Source: Heterohyrax brucei (lineage: Eukaryota > Chordata > Mammalia > Hyracoidea > Procaviidae). From it: a stretch of 64,000 nt of DNA. The stretch is taken from contig CM053146.1 in NCBI GenBank assembly GCA_028571685.1, positions 27,315,431 through 27,379,430 on the forward strand, given 5' to 3'. Below the pieces are notes generated by a model that was not told the DNA's origin, ran no database searches, and worked only from the letters and a program-made list of their open reading frames with translations. Made by a program: the position numbers and the translations under genes. Shown piece by piece: positions 12,101 to 24,828 of this stretch; position 1 is the stretch's first letter; every line of letters begins with the position of its first letter.

Positions 12101-12197
12101 TATGGGGTTTGCTGAAGTTCTTGGATGATAAGCTATTTGTCTTTCATATTTGGGAAGTTTTCTGCCAGCAAACTTTCAACAACCCTTTCTCTGTTTT

Positions 12198-12703
12198 TCA
12201 GTTTCTTCTTTGTTCTAGAACTCCAGTCACATATAAATTATTGCTTTGCTTGTGTCCTGTGCAATTCTTAGATTTTCTTCTTTCTTTTCTTTGATATTTC
12301 CTAAAACAATATGACATCCATGGAATTTCCTTCAGTCTTACTGATTCTGCTTCTAGTGTTTTAAATTTGTTTCTGAAATGTCCTGTTGAGTTTTTATTTC
12401 TGAAATATTTTTTTATCTTTTCGATTTCCAGTTTCTGTTCCATATGATTTCTGAAATTTTTTGTTTTATTTTAATATTCTATTCTTGTATTATTTTCCTG
12501 AATTCTTCTATTGTTTTTTCTGTGGATTCCTTGATTTTGTCTCTTTTTTCCTTGATTTTGTCTATGTTTTCTTTGATATCTTTTCTAATCTCTTGGGGAA
12601 TTCGAAGTATTTGCCTTTTGAGTTCCATATTAGATAGTTCCATTGCCTTTTCATCTACCAGAAGCTCATCTAGTTCTTTATTTTGGCACCTCAATAGAGC
12701 CAT
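12198..12703 (-). pseudogene. L1-A ORF1 remnant (coiled coil and start of RRM)
   Basis: Two minus-strand open pieces. Piece 12479-12703 is a 74-residue Lys/Glu-rich heptad stretch, the expected coiled coil that trimerises L1 ORF1p. Piece 12198-12443 continues the coiled coil and enters the RNA-recognition region ('NNLYVTGVLEQ', matching 'NLHLIGVLEQ' in L1-D). A stop and frameshift separate them. Confidence 0.75.
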
Positions 12704-12729
12704 CTTGTCCTGATTTCTTATGTTTTAAT

Positions 12730-14155
12730 ATTATCTGCTATCTTTGAGATGTTCAGGTATTATTTTTGTTATTTATTGATTGCTTTGTTCTGCTCCTGTG
12801 TTTTGATATGTCAGAGTAAGTGGTCCAAGTATGCCTTGCTGTGCATGTCTGTGGAAATGATAGCTCTCATAACCTTGATCAGGTAGACAGGGCAGCATTA
12901 GGCAGGGCAAGCCCACCTAGCTTATGCTGGCTTGTCAAGGTGGCTGACAGCAGATTGGGCACATGCTGCCTGACTCCTGATACTGGTCCAGTGGTACGGG
13001 AGCATTCACAGCCCTTCAGCAGATAGGCAGGGATGTTGATGGGAAGTAGTACAGGCTTGCTTCCCAGCATTCATTAGCTGGTGGAGTGGGAGGAGAGGAG
13101 CAGCAGTACAGGCTTGGTGCTGCAGCCAGCCTAAGCCAAAGATGTCCTAAATGTAGTGGTACAGTGAGGGCTGGCAGGACAGGACAGTAGCTTACAGGGC
13201 TAGGTAGGATAAAGAAAGATAAGAAAAAAATAAAGGAAAATACAGGGTAGCTACTGGATGAGTGGAACAGACATGGGGGCCAATGATAATGTGGTGGAAG
13301 CTGGTGCACAGAGCTGTGTGAGAGAAAGTGAGAAAGGGAATAAAGGAGGAATAAGGTACAGAAGGAGCCAGGGCGTGGGAGTGGTGTAAACTCAGGTTGG
13401 TTAGGGGTCTGTGGCTCTCTAGCAATGGTTTTGTGACATAGCCTATTGAGAAAGGATAAAAGTGGTATGTAGGACTAAGTAGGAAAGAGAAAGTGAAGAA
13501 GGAAAGAGAAAATGAAGGAGGAAAGAGAAAAGAAAAAATGCCATGATAAGAGGTACTGGATGTGAGTACAGTAGACCCAGGATGACAGTGATCCACTAAC
13601 TTTCTGCAGTGCAGCATGGGCCATGGGGGGAATAGGTAAGAGCGGGATGCAGGGAATGTGGGAGGGATGAATAAAAGAAAGAAGTAGAAAGGAAAAAAGA
13701 GCCAGTGTATGGGGATGGGTACAGACCTGGAGTGACGATAGGCCAGTAGCTCTCTAGCCAAACAGCACATTATGGTCCATCAGGAAGGAGTGAGGGTGGA
13801 GCAGAATACGGGGAAGAAGGGTGAGAAGCGGGACAGAGTGTTTTTCTTATTACCAGGTGCTCTATCTGCTGCTGGGAGTTCCACTAAGTTACCTCCCAGT
13901 GCTCCCTCTCTGAAATTGTTGCTAACTACCTTCCAAGATTGCAATGCTGTGTTATGTTGGCAGAGGACCCTACTCTGGATCTCTCCTCATTCTCTGTTTT
14001 ACTTCAGCTTCTTCTTCTAGTCGGCTCTTTATCCCTGTGTTTAATGTTTTGGGTTCCAGTATTGACATTTTTTTTCTGTTTTACTTAGTTTTTTGAGTTT
14101 TTGCTGCAGAGGGATAGCATAACACATCTGTGTAGGCTACTATGCTCGCTCCATC
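12730..14155 (-). promoter_or_regulatory. L1-A 5'UTR with irregular tandem units
   Basis: Higher GC than the surroundings and purine-rich on the plus strand. Related blocks begin near 13255, 13371, 13558 and 13712 (ggatgagtggaacagaca, ggatgtgagtacagtaga, ggggatgggtacagacct, each followed by variants of 'gtagctctctagc' and AAAGRAAG tracts). This recalls the monomer-type promoters of other L1 lineages, but unit lengths (115-190 bp) vary. The 5' end at ~14155 resembles the start of L1-B. Confidence 0.55.
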
Positions 14156-16071
14156 TCAGAAGTACTATATATAAACGTCAACAACTTTATTAGAAGTCAG
14201 GGTAATTATTCTCAGAGGGGCTGTGCAAGGTAAAGGACATAGTTTTACCTCAAGCAAGGTGGCTGTCCTTGGTTCTGTGCGAATAGCCATTGGAGTAATG
14301 GTGGTGACTTAATCTGTGACATTTAGAGCACAATTAGGATTTGTGCTGGCCAGTAGAAAAGACTTACCTGGTAAGGATTATTTAGCCTATTTTGTAAGAC
14401 TGTCCAATGAAAACTTGAAAAACTAAGGCTCGAAAACCTTCTTTGTTGATCAAGGGGAAGCAGCAGGTCTTATCTGATACACAGCAGTCTGATTACGGAA
14501 TCTTCTCAGACTTGACCAGTGCATTATGATAATCCTGCTTTTAATTCTTTTACTATGATCAAACAGGTAGTTATAATATCTTCTGTGAATTCTGTTAGTT
14601 GTTCTACCTAATTAATGACTCATCTTTGCTTCTAGGAATCAGTTTTACATTGATTCTCAGGCATAAAGCTATCACCCTACATAGAAAGACTGGAAGAGGA
14701 GAGACTGGCACACTTCTAGGGTGTGAGCAATGTATTTCGGCTCTAGACACCATGTACATGGGAATGTTCATAAGTATTACAGAGCTTAACTTGTAGTTTT
14801 TATACTTTGCTTCAGGTACGCACAATCTGAATAAAAATGTTATGAGTTCATATTAGTAATTAGAATTCACATGAAATAAAATATTTTCATAAATATTTTT
14901 ATCAGCATTTTACTGAGAGCCACAGTATGTCATTCAACTTTATTCTTTATAAAATTTTTATTTTCTTAAATTCCCAGTATGCAGTAAGTTTGAGGGGTTC
15001 ATTTGTAGACTGAAAGATAATGCCATGAGCACAAGTTAAACAGTTTGATTACCTTTGACATTTTGGCCTTAAATAAATATCTGCCTTGTTATACATTACT
15101 GCTTCCATTTCTCTGAAGGATTATCTCTGTGATATAGAACAACTCATTCAAATCATTCTTGTCCCCTTTACACTAATATCTTTCATTCTAGGAACAGAAT
15201 CACTATCAGAGAACTGTTATGCTTTGACATTTGCAATTTTTTTAATCTGGAAGCCTTTGCAAAGAGTTCTTATTTCTTAAAATATTCAAGCATTTTCAAA
15301 GAAATGAAATGTAACCTTTTGTCTCAAATTCATATTTATGCCACTTAGCACTTCCAAAGGTCTATCTTTTATCCATGATTTTGGAGATAAATGGATACTA
15401 GATAAGAGTAAGGAAACAGATACTAAAATACAACTCCAATTAATGAAAGGCAACAATTGACAGTTTCTTGGCTAAGTCAGTCCATACAAGGCTTTTAGCA
15501 GAAAAGAAGCTGTTACAATAAATAGATACTTTGAGAATTCAGAATACTAACAAATGATATTTATAGGCCCCAAGAAATAAAACAGAGACCATAGAATACA
15601 AAAAAATAACCAATGTTATTATTATGTGAGACATGTTATGTATACAGATATACATATTAAAAAGTGTTAGGAGGATGGTGACATCTCATCATTGTGTATA
15701 CACTTTCTCCTCTGTCCAGTCTTCTAAGAGTTTCAAAGTGTTTCACTTTTCTTTATCATTCAACCCTCTTCTGTTATTTCTCTTCTTCTAGCCTTCCATC
15801 TTAAGCTACATATATCTGTCACCTTCTACATGCTAGTAGTATTTGCAGTAATGCTTTTTTATAAAAGAGAAAAAAAGACAAGATCTCAGAGACTAACTGG
15901 ATTTTCAATGTAGAAAGCACACACACATGAATGTAGATTAAATGGATAATGAAAAATAAGACTGGTGGACCAAGGCATGAATTTATGGCAAACTGTTACT
16001 GTCTAACATGAATCGTGGTTGAAGAACTTGACATGGAACACCAAAACGAAGGCAAAGTTAGTATTGGGGCC
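14156..16071. other. intronic sequence without a recognised element
   Basis: About 1.9 kb upstream of L1-A, AT-rich, with no coding signature. One of the longer stretches here that I cannot ascribe to a repeat. Confidence 0.45.
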
Positions 16072-16106
16072 AGCCAAGTGCAGTCAAGTCGGATCCGACT
16101 CATGGG
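16072..16106 (-). repeat. 35-bp AfroSINE/RTE tail fragment
   Basis: 'agtcaagtcggatccgactc' and flanks match only the 3' tail shared by AfroSINEs and RTE. The rest of the element is absent, so it is either an extreme 5' truncation or a deletion remnant. Confidence 0.5.
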
Positions 16107-18087
16107 AGAAAAACTAAAAAAAAAAAAGAAGATCTAAGAGAGCAGAGAAATGCCACAGTGAACTAGATGAAAACATTATCCAAAGTAAAACATTGTTTTT
16201 CATGATCCTACAGGAAAAATAACTTTTATCAGAAAAATACACGCTCTAACCCTGGTAATGCCAATTGTTCTTGGTAAGATTTGGGGCAATTAAGTTACTT
16301 CACCTCTTTAAGTCTCAGCTTCCTTATGTGTAATATTAATATTAATGTTAGGGTCAATATTAATACTCTTTCCAGTAACCTAAAGGGCTAAAGAAAATGA
16401 AATGACACAATGAATAATGGCCTACATATACATAGATGTTTTAATTCTTTTTTTAATTAATTGAAGCTGGCAATAAGCAGTGGGCCACAAAAGACACAAT
16501 TACAGTCTTGAGAGAAACAAACAGCCTTACCCACTTGCCCTGTAAAGAAGCTCAGACACTTGGAGACAGTAAGTTAGCACATCTTCCCAGCTCTCACTTT
16601 CTTGCATCAGCTGATGTACACGTTAAAGCAAATTGTTTTCCTATCAGAGGATCATGTGTATATGTAAAGTACTTTTTGCTAATTTTTGGATAAATAAGAG
16701 AACAACTAGCTGGAAACAAGAAAGGAAGGCATAATTCAGGTCACCCAAAACAGAAGAGACAACATGACATTTTCTTTTATTTGATCATTCAGCATTTGAC
16801 TTCCCTTCTTATTTCAGAGGATCACAATATTGTATACATATTGGTAGAAAGTAGAACCCAGTTTCCAATCACAAAGACAAAGAGCCAAATAAGACCACAC
16901 TGATGTGAGGCCCTCACCCTTAACTCTGAACCCAGATAGAATAACATAAGGTTGCAAATGAGATATTATTCATTACAGCTGTAGCAGACCCTCAAGTGTT
17001 CAGAAGTAATTGCCCACTGATGGAGCTATCAGTTGTAACAACCTAATGAGATGCCGCAGCAACGTCGGATCCCTCATGTTTCCTGTACTACATTTTCCAG
17101 TCTTGGACTCCTCAACCTTCCCATTTATACTGACAGCTTCCAAATATATTCTAAATGAATTTATTTTCTGTTGAAACTAGCCAGAATCCACTTTTGTTGC
17201 TTGCTATCTGGAATTCTAATTGGCAATGTAGAATGCCAAGAGTTTTACTTTGAAATCTTCCTGGGTGAGAAAATCTGTTCTTATAACTTACATTGTGGGC
17301 GAGCTGAATTATCCCTTCCTTGCTTGTTTCTCCCTCTTTAATCCCAAGATCAGCAAAAAGAAATTTGCATGTATACTTTACACTCTGATGTCAAAATAAC
17401 TTGCTTTTACATTTATATTTTAACTCCTTTATCTCAAATGACAACTCCAAAATACTTTAAACAGATTCTATGAAGGAATGTTGAGAAAACTGGGAAACAT
17501 TTTTGTATGTTTACCATTGGGCTTGCACATAATGCTTTCCAGTTTATAGCCCTTCTGATAAGAAAACAAATTGAAAAATGCAGAAGGTGGAACCAGCCTT
17601 GGCTATCTCCCCTGCACATTTCTCCACAGCTCTAGAGCCTTCATTTCACTTCATGCAATTTTAAGGCATCCTTGGTCACAGTAAAGAAAATACAGTTTTA
17701 TTTAAAATATAGAACTGTCTAAACCTTCTTATTAACTCTTTTAACAATGCTGGATCCCAGTAAAATAACACTAAACAAAAGGAAACAACAATGAAATATC
17801 TATGCCATAATTAATTCTTTACAGTTTATATCCTTATGAACTTGAATTTAATTAAACTAATGATGAAGTGAATTTAAGTTCAAGTATTTAAATTCAAGTC
17901 ATTTAAATTCAAGCAAATGACTTAGAATCCCGATGGTAAAAGCTGGAATAATCCTCTGGGATTTTTTTCCCTGTAAGATTCTATAGAAATGCGTATCTCT
18001 TGTACCTCACTTTCTCTACCTGACAGGATCTAGTTTAGATACACTCTGCCTCTGATATATGTGTAACTCCAACATGCAAGAGCTTCT
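16107..18087. other. intronic sequence, MIR-like part inside
   Basis: Apart from 16255-16420 no clear repeat. The words near 17160-17230 (gttgaaactagccagaatcc, then cttttgttgcttgc) faintly recall a MaLR/LTR end. At 17872-17916 three near copies of 'tatttaaattcaagt' stand in tandem. Confidence 0.4.
16255..16420 (+). mobile_element. MIR-like ancient SINE
   Basis: Order of blocks: 'ggggcaattaagttacttca', 'cctctttaagtctcagcttc', 'cttatgtgtaatattaata', then an 'aaatgaaatgaca' end. These fit the MIR core and its 3' half, strongly diverged. Confidence 0.45.
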
Positions 18088-19182
18088 TCTTCTTGTTGTT
18101 GTTACGTGCCATCAAGTCACTTCTCATTTGTGGATCTAATGTATGGATCATAGAATGAAACACTGCCTGGACCTATAAAATCCTCAAAATTGGTCCTGTG
18201 TTTCAGCCCATTGTTGCAGCCACTGTCTCAATCTACCTCAGGAGTGTTCCTCTTTTTTGCTGACTCTCTACCAAGTATGATACCCTTCTTCAGGAACTGA
18301 TCTCCTCCTGATAACTTGTCTAAAGTATGTGAGACATGGTCTTCCCATTCTTGCTAGAGGAGCAATCTAATTTCAATACTTCCAAGACAAGTTTGTTCAT
18401 TCTTTTGGCAAGCCATGCCATATTCAATATTCTTCACCAACAATGGAATTAAAAGGTGTCAATTCTTCTTCTCCTGTCTTCTTTATTCACTGTCCATCTT
18501 TTACATGGATATAAGGTGATTAAAAGCATTATGACTTACGAAAGGTGCACCAAAGTCTTCAAGGTGACATTTTTGCTTTTCAACACTTGAAAGAAATCTG
18601 TTGCAGTCATTTTGCTAAGTGCAATGCATCTTTTGGTTTCTTGAATGCTGCTTCCATGGGTATTGATCATGGATCCAAATACAGTAAAATCCTTGAGCAT
18701 CTAAATCTTTTCTCCATTTATCATAATCCTGCTTACTGGTCCAATGATGAGGATTTTTGTTTTCTTTATGTTGAAGTATAATACGTATTGAAGACTATGG
18801 TCTTCTTCTAATCCTGATGCCTCCTTCTTATCATATAGTTCAGCTAATCAAATTATTTGTTCAGCATATAGATGGAATATGTATGGTGAAAGGATAAATC
18901 CCTGACAAACTCCTTTACTAACTTTATACCAGGCAGTATCCCTTGTTTTGTCTGAATCACTGTCTCTTGACCCATGTACCAATTCCTCATGTTTTGGAAT
19001 TTTTATTCTCCACAATGTTATTTATGATTTGTTATGATCCACATAGTTGAATACCTTAGCATAGTAAGTAAAATACAGTAAGCATGTTTCTGGCTCTCTC
19101 TGCTTTCAGCCAGAATCCCTCTGACATCAATAATGATATCCCGACTCGACAGCACTTGGCTTGGCTGGCTGGCGGTTCCACA

Positions 19183-19419
19183 TTATATTCTACACCCAGC
19201 CTGAATTTCCAGCAGTTTCCTGTCAATGTACTGCTGCAGCTGCTTTTGAATGATCTTCTGCAAAATTTTGCTTGCTTGTGATATTAATGATACTGTTTTG
19301 GTAATTTCTCCATTTAGTTGGATCATCTTTTTTAGGAATAGGTATAAACACACATGTGGATCTCTTTCAGTTGGTTGGTCAGGTAGCTGTCTTCCAAAAT
19401 TCTTGGCAAAGATAAGCAA
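19183..19419 (-). pseudogene. R2 reverse-transcriptase fragment
   Basis: Open minus-strand piece of 78 residues from the RTE RT fingers, including TKTVSLISQASKILQKI and the RKLLEIQAG block that normally precedes the palm motif. It is open only locally; stops and frameshifts lie on either side. Confidence 0.8.
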
Positions 19420-19499
19420 AAATGTCCAGCCCTACATTTATTTGCTGAGACACCTCAGTTGGTATTCTGTCAATTCCTAGAGCCTTGTTTTTCACCAGG

Positions 19500-19660
19500 C
19501 AACCCTGGTGACATAGCTGGTTACGTGCTATGTCTGCCAATCCTTTGGTTGGCAGTTTGATTCAACTAGGCACTCCTTGGAAACTTTGGAGCAGTTCTAC
19601 TCTGCCCTATAGGGTCGTCATGAGTCAGAATCAACTCTGCAGCAGTAGATTTGGTTTTTT
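19500..19660 (+). mobile_element. AfroSINE, type A, inside RTE R2
   Basis: Forward copy ('aaccctggtgacatagctgg' head; 'gggtcgtcatgagtcagaat' tail) interrupting R2 in the opposite orientation, so it is younger than R2. Ends in a short T-rich stretch. Confidence 0.9.
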
Positions 19661-21362
19661 GTTTGTTCATCAGTGTTTTCAGGGCAGTTAAGACTTCTTC
19701 CTTCAGTACCAACAGTCCTCAATCATATGTTATATCCTGAGGTGAGTGAATGTTAACCAATTATTTTTGGCATAGAGACTTTGCATGTTCCTTCCATCTG
19801 CTTTTGATGCTTCATGAATCATTTAATATTTTCCTCATAAAATTCTTCACTATTGCAACTCAAAGCTTAAAGTTTTTCTTCAATTATTTCAGCTTGAAAA
19901 ATGCTGAAGTGTGTTCCTTTTTTTTATCTCCAGGTCTTTGCACCTGGCATCATAATATTTTATTTTGTCTTCTTGAGCCACCCTTGAAATCTTCCATTCA
20001 CCTCTTTCACTTCACAATTTTCTCCTTTTACATCAGACACCCCACATTCAGGAGGAAGTTCAGAATCTCTCTTAATGTCCATTTTGCTCTTTTCTTTCTT
20101 TTCTGTCTTTGTAGTGAACTCTTGCTTTCCTGATATATGATGACCTTGATGTCACTTAAATATTGAATCTGGTCTCCAGTCATTAGTGTTCAACACATGA
20201 AATCTATATTTGATATAGTCTATAAATTCAAGTGCAATATACTCAAGTTCTTATTTCGGTTCTGGGAAACTTGTTCTAATTCTCTTCAGTTGCAACTTAA
20301 ACTTGCTCTAATTCTCTTCAGTTTCAACTTAAACTTGCACATGAGTAATTGATGGTTTGATTGACCACTGAACCCTAGCCTTGTTCTGATGATGTTGAGT
20401 TTTTCTATGATCTCTTTCCACAGATGTAGTTGATTCAGCACATGTGTATTGCATCTAGAAAGGCCCATATGCTCTGTTTATGTTGGTGAAACAAGGTATT
20501 TGCAGCGCAGAAGACTTTGGTCTTGCAAATTCAGTCATGTAGTCTCTGCCATAATTTTAATCACCAAGGCCATATTTTCCAACTATCAACCCTTAGTTTC
20601 TACTTTTTGCATTCCAATAACAAGTAATTATCAGTACATCCTGATTACATGTCCTCTCATTTTCAGACTCCAGAAGTTAGTAAAAATCTTTTGTTTCTTC
20701 AGACACTGGCCTCAGTTGTTAGTGTAAATTTGAATAATGGCTGTATTAACTGGCCTTCCTTGACAATGAATGCAATATCATTTATCTTCAAGTTGTCATT
20801 CTCTGACTATAAGGGACCACATATGACTGTCTGACTTGAAATAGCTAATACTAGTCCATTTCAGCTCACTAATGACTAGGATACAGATATTTATATGCTC
20901 CATTTCAATTTTGATGATATCCAATTTTTCTAGATTCATACTTTGTGCATTCTACATTCTGATTGTTAATGAATGTTTGCAGCTATTTCTTCTCATTCTC
21001 AGTTATTCCACAATACCAAATTAAGGTTTTGAAAAGTTGACTCCATCTGTGTTCTTCATGTCTACCCTGCTCTGAAAGGGCAGCTCTTCCCCAGCTGTAT
21101 TTCAAATGTCTTCCAACCTGAGAAGTTTATCTTTTTCCAATATATCAGATAATGATCTACAGCTATTCACATAAGTCTTCACTGGCTGAATCTTTTCAGA
21201 AGTAGACCGCCAGGTCCTGCTTCCTAGTCTGTCTTAGTTTGTCAGATCAGCTGAAACATGTCCACCATGGGTAACTATGTTGTTATTTGAATGCCACTGA
21301 AATAGCTTGCAGCATCACAGCAATGCACAAGCCCCCATAGTATGACAAATGGACAGACATGT

Positions 21363-22129
21363 GTGGGCATCACAGCTTAACAACCTGTCATTTTGTTGGT
21401 GAAAGCAGAGATATATATGTTAGAGAGTGTGACAAGACTACAGATACAACAGAATGATTAGAGAAGTAGAAAAAACAGAGATAGGATGGAGATATATCCT
21501 TAAAAAATGTTCATTTAGTGGTTGGAATGATCATTTTAAAAATCAGTTTCCTCTAAAATTTAACTGGAGTAATATTATTTCATTTTAGGAGATACAGAGA
21601 TGGGTTAGTGTCTTGGAAAGTTTCTTAATCATGAATATAATCTCACTTCATTTTGAATTAGGATGGAAAAAAAAGATTTCCTGCATACACTAGCACAATA
21701 ATGTGAAGTGAAACAGAATCTCAAGAATCTCAATAATACTGTAATATTAATAACTGAGGCAAGGGGTTCTCTCAAAATGAAACTGGAAACACCTTTTACA
21801 CATGGACATATGCTATGTTTAAACATCACTATTTTTCCTGTTTGCCTTTGGCAGAGGGTGGAAGTGTTTCCTAGATTTGATGCATATAATTTATTAACGC
21901 TACAACAGAAAGAGACAAAAAGAAACAGCTAAACTGATAAAAAGGTGAATTTATAAGAAAGTCTATACTCAATATCCAATGAAGATTTGACATCATAACT
22001 CTTAAATATCTAGGCATAGTGCGATCAAAAAGCAACGGAAAGTAGGTTTGGGGGATGGATTTCACCCGTGCATATACATTTCTGACTTCATAAGTGGAGG
22101 TAAATCCAAAACAAAACAACAACCCAATA
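21363..22129. other. intronic sequence without a recognised element
   Basis: AT-rich sequence between R2 and the next SINE group. Small frames at 21629-22122 are overlapping and unrelated to known families. Confidence 0.45.
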
Positions 22130-22272
22130 ACAAACCTGCTACCATCATGTCAATTCTGATGCACAGTGACCCTAAAGGACAGAGTTGAACTGCCTCAAAG
22201 ACTTTCCAAGGAGCGCCTGGTGGAGTCAAATTGTCAACCTTTTGGTTAGCAAACATAGCACTTAACTACTGG
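22130..22272 (-). mobile_element. AfroSINE, type A
   Basis: Reverse copy, 'catcatgtcaattctgatgc' to 'gcacttaactactgga'. Its head 'ccaccagggtttcc' is lost and an A-run follows. Confidence 0.82.
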
Positions 22273-22276
22273 AATC

Positions 22277-22297
22277 AAAAAAAAAAAAAAAAAAAAA
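22277..22297. repeat. poly(A) tract
   Basis: About 21 A bases between two SINE fragments; a second A-run is at ~22370-22385. Confidence 0.95.
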
Positions 22298-22352
22298 CAC
22301 TGCTGTTGGGTCAGTTCTGACTCATAGCGACCACTGCCACTAGGGTTTCCAT
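22298..22352 (-). mobile_element. AfroSINE with internal deletion
   Basis: Tail block 'ctgttgggtcagttctgact...catagcgacc' is joined directly to the head 'ccactagggtttcc'. The ~100-bp middle is missing. Confidence 0.75.
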
Positions 22353-22829
22353 AAATGGAGGACGTGTCAAAAAAAAAAAAAAAAATGATGGAAAGAGATA
22401 TCAGCTTATCTTGAACTAACTTTCAGAGTAAGCTTCCTAAAAACACTTTTATGGGAATTTAGAATAAGGGAGAGGAAAAATAAGAGACTCCCAAAAAGGA
22501 AATGGAAAGTGAAAGCTGGGGGACTACAGATTTTAAGTTATTTGGTCAGTGTCACTTAAGCTTCATGGAGTGCAAATCAACTGTCTGGAATCCTTGGTCC
22601 CACTGTTCAAGTACCATAAAGTCTCTTTACTATAACTTGCCCTACTTTAGAAAATCACGGAGCCACTTCTTATAAACCACATAATCTCAGGAATTGAATT
22701 AAGCTCCATTAATACTAGACCTAGTGACCCCCACCTTACACAGACTATATAAACTAAATCTCTCATGCTGCTTATTCCTGTTTGCATGCTGATTTGCATC
22801 AGTCATCCTCAGATTGTAAGCCCTGTACC
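22353..22829. other. intronic sequence without a recognised element
   Basis: Nothing recognised between the deleted SINE and the type B SINE. Confidence 0.45.
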
Positions 22830-22990
22830 AGCTTACCAGTTGTCATCACACTGATCCTGCCTCATGGAATCCTCATGTGTGTCAGAATACAGCTACTGTA
22901 CTGGGTTTTCTTGTCTATGACTTTTCAAAAGCAGATCACCAAGGTTTGGTCAGCAGCCATACCACCTAACCACTATGACACCAGGTTTTT
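22830..22990 (-). mobile_element. AfroSINE, type B
   Basis: A subfamily with different middle sequence ('gtgtgtcagaatacagctac', 'cttttcaaaagcagatcacc'). It shares the tail and the 'taaccactatgacaccaggt' head with type A. Confidence 0.7.
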
Positions 22991-22991
22991 C

Positions 22992-23048
22992 TATAAACCC
23001 AAAACTAAACCTCCAGCTGTTGAGGCGACAGTGACCCATAGCAACTTC
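22992..23048 (-). mobile_element. AfroSINE 3' fragment
   Basis: Only 'aaacccaaaactaaacctcc' to 'gacccatagcaac' remains, a 5'-truncated copy directly abutting the type B SINE. Confidence 0.65.
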
Positions 23049-23225
23049 CTTGGGTTTCTTGTTGCCACCAGTGCTTCATCCTTCACTTTGCTGTCATCCT
23101 TCACCAAATTCTTTCATTCTGCATACTAAATTTGGCAGTCTACTACAGTTTCTTTGAGTGTTCCTTCTCCTTCTCGTCATGACTAACCTCTGGCTCTCCC
23201 TGGACAATGCTATAATGTGGCAGCC

Positions 23226-23397
23226 CTTAAGTTGCTGTTGATTCTGACTCATAGCAATCCTATCTCATGGTGACCCTATAGGACAGAGAAGACCTGTGCC
23301 ACAGAGTTTACAGGCAGAGGCTAGTGAAATCAAACTGCCAACATTTTGGTTAGCATGTATAGTTCCTATAGCTCTTAGCCACTATGCCACAGGGCTC
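23226..23397 (-). mobile_element. AfroSINE, type A
   Basis: Reverse copy with a local duplication: 'catagcaatcctat' is followed by 'catggtgaccctatagga'. Head ends 'gccacagggctctt'. Confidence 0.82.
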
Positions 23398-24828
23398 TTT
23401 ATTCTCATGATTAGATGTGTGTTACAATTACTTGTTTATTATTATTATGTTTTATGTTATTCCAATTAAAATTTTATGGATTTTTATTTTAGTTGCACTA
23501 TATGATATCTTTATTTTGCTTTTTCTCCTGAAAAACCTAAAGCATGTACAATCAGCCCCTTTACAAAATCAGACTAGCAAAATGTATGCTAACTCCTGGT
23601 TTAGGCTAAAAATAAACTGGGTGATGCTGAGGTAGTCAAAATTAAGTATTTCTGTCTTTCCATTTTATTGAATTAAGTGAAAATTTATCAAAGCTCCTAC
23701 TACTGCAAATCTTTTAGACTCATGATATTCTGTTGTACTTCCTGAATGCATTTAATGACTTTATTTATCTTATTTTAAAATCATATTCTTTTGCAAGCCA
23801 AGTATTTTAGGGAAACATCTTTTAGAAATGTATTTTTAAAATGCATCCACTTTTTAAATGATAATGAACTGGCATATGGATCATTATTCACATCCTTAAG
23901 CACTGATTATTTTCAGTTTAAACACCAAAATGTGGGTCAACTCTATGTGAACAATGATAAGTAGCAATAACAAAAACTCATCATGAAGAAATAGAAGTGA
24001 TGATTGACTAAAATTAATGTGATTGATTTAAAATGACATTTTTCCCATATTCCTTCGAAACAAGGATGAGAGTGCCAAATCAACAGATTTATATTTCGCT
24101 ATTGTCTTTTCCTGAAGTGTCTAATTCAAACACTTTGTTTAGTAAGAAAATTTATTCCTAGACAAACCTCGCTTGTCAGCTTTTCTTTTTTTATTTTTCC
24201 AACTCACCATTTTTTATTTCTCTAGACTCATTTATGAGGAATTATTCCTGATATCTGTGTCTTCTGAGTCTCCTTACATGGAATTTTTAAATTAAAATAA
24301 ACAGAGTTTTTAATCCATATTATTTAGAGCTTAGTAGCTTTTTCATGTCCAAAAATATGACGGGTGAGTACCACAAGTCTAGACTAGAGGGACCATCATT
24401 TTAGTGGACCCCATACCACAAAGGGTCCATCTATTCTAATATAGCCATCCTGTACACATTCACCAGAGCAGTCTTAATCATAATCTTTATTTCAGAGGCA
24501 TAAGAATTCTGAGTGGCTCTCATATCCAAATCCATCAAATATTTAGCTACCATAGCACAGGTCACCAAGCCAATCCCATTATATCCCAACATATCCATTA
24601 TTTCTTAACCTCAGGGATTTACTATATAACAAGTCATCCACCCACAGAAAATGTGTCAAATATTTATCAAATGCTTTAACATAAGACAAAAACTTTTAAT
24701 GTCTCTGTGTGTGTATATAGTGTGATATGAAATCTCTTCTCTTATGCAAAAAGATGTATATCAATATGAAATGCCAAACTGATAAACCTTGATTCCAAAA
24801 GAACAAATTCATTATAAACCAAAAAAAA
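23398..24828. other. intronic sequence without a recognised element
   Basis: Long AT-rich stretch with no coding signal. I see no repeat that I can name. Confidence 0.45.

Larger units (their letters stand above)
8318..14155 (-). mobile_element. LINE-1 (L1-A), 5'-complete, 3' end missing
   Basis: Read right to left: 5'UTR (~12730-14155), ORF1 (~11990-12715) and ORF2 endonuclease and reverse transcriptase (down to ~8340). The ORF2 C-terminus and the whole 3'UTR are absent, cut near 8320 where SINE and RTE sequence begins, so the 3' loss looks like a later deletion. Inside it sit a SINE (9016-9178) and a ~100-bp insertion of the unclassified repeat (8704-8810). It lies in the sense direction of DPP10 transcription. 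Many stops; long dead. Confidence 0.88.
18088..21362 (-). mobile_element. RTE (BovB-like) LINE, near full length (R2)
   Basis: Runs from the 3' tail 'ttgttgttgttacgtgccat' at the left to the family's 5' region near 21200-21362 (tagtctgtcttagtttgtca, gacagacatgtgtggg). Without the internal SINE (19500-19660) it is ~3.1 kb, close to the family's ~3.2 kb. RT text is readable at 19183-19419 (LISQASKILQKII, LQQYIDRKLLEIQAG). Around 18800 the expected INNLHYADD block is missing, replaced by a direct join of its flanks, so a deletion has removed the catalytic site. Endonuclease lies to the right. Many stops. Sense to DPP10. Confidence 0.9.

Noticed and set aside
13192..13770. 192-residue minus-strand open frame
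   Set aside because: It lies in the purine-rich L1-A 5'UTR; its Ser/Phe/Pro/Leu-rich composition comes from the low-complexity DNA.
17869..17916. CRISPR-like or satellite repeat
   Set aside because: Only three near copies of a 14-15-bp AT-rich word, with no spacers; this is ordinary slippage in a eukaryotic intron.
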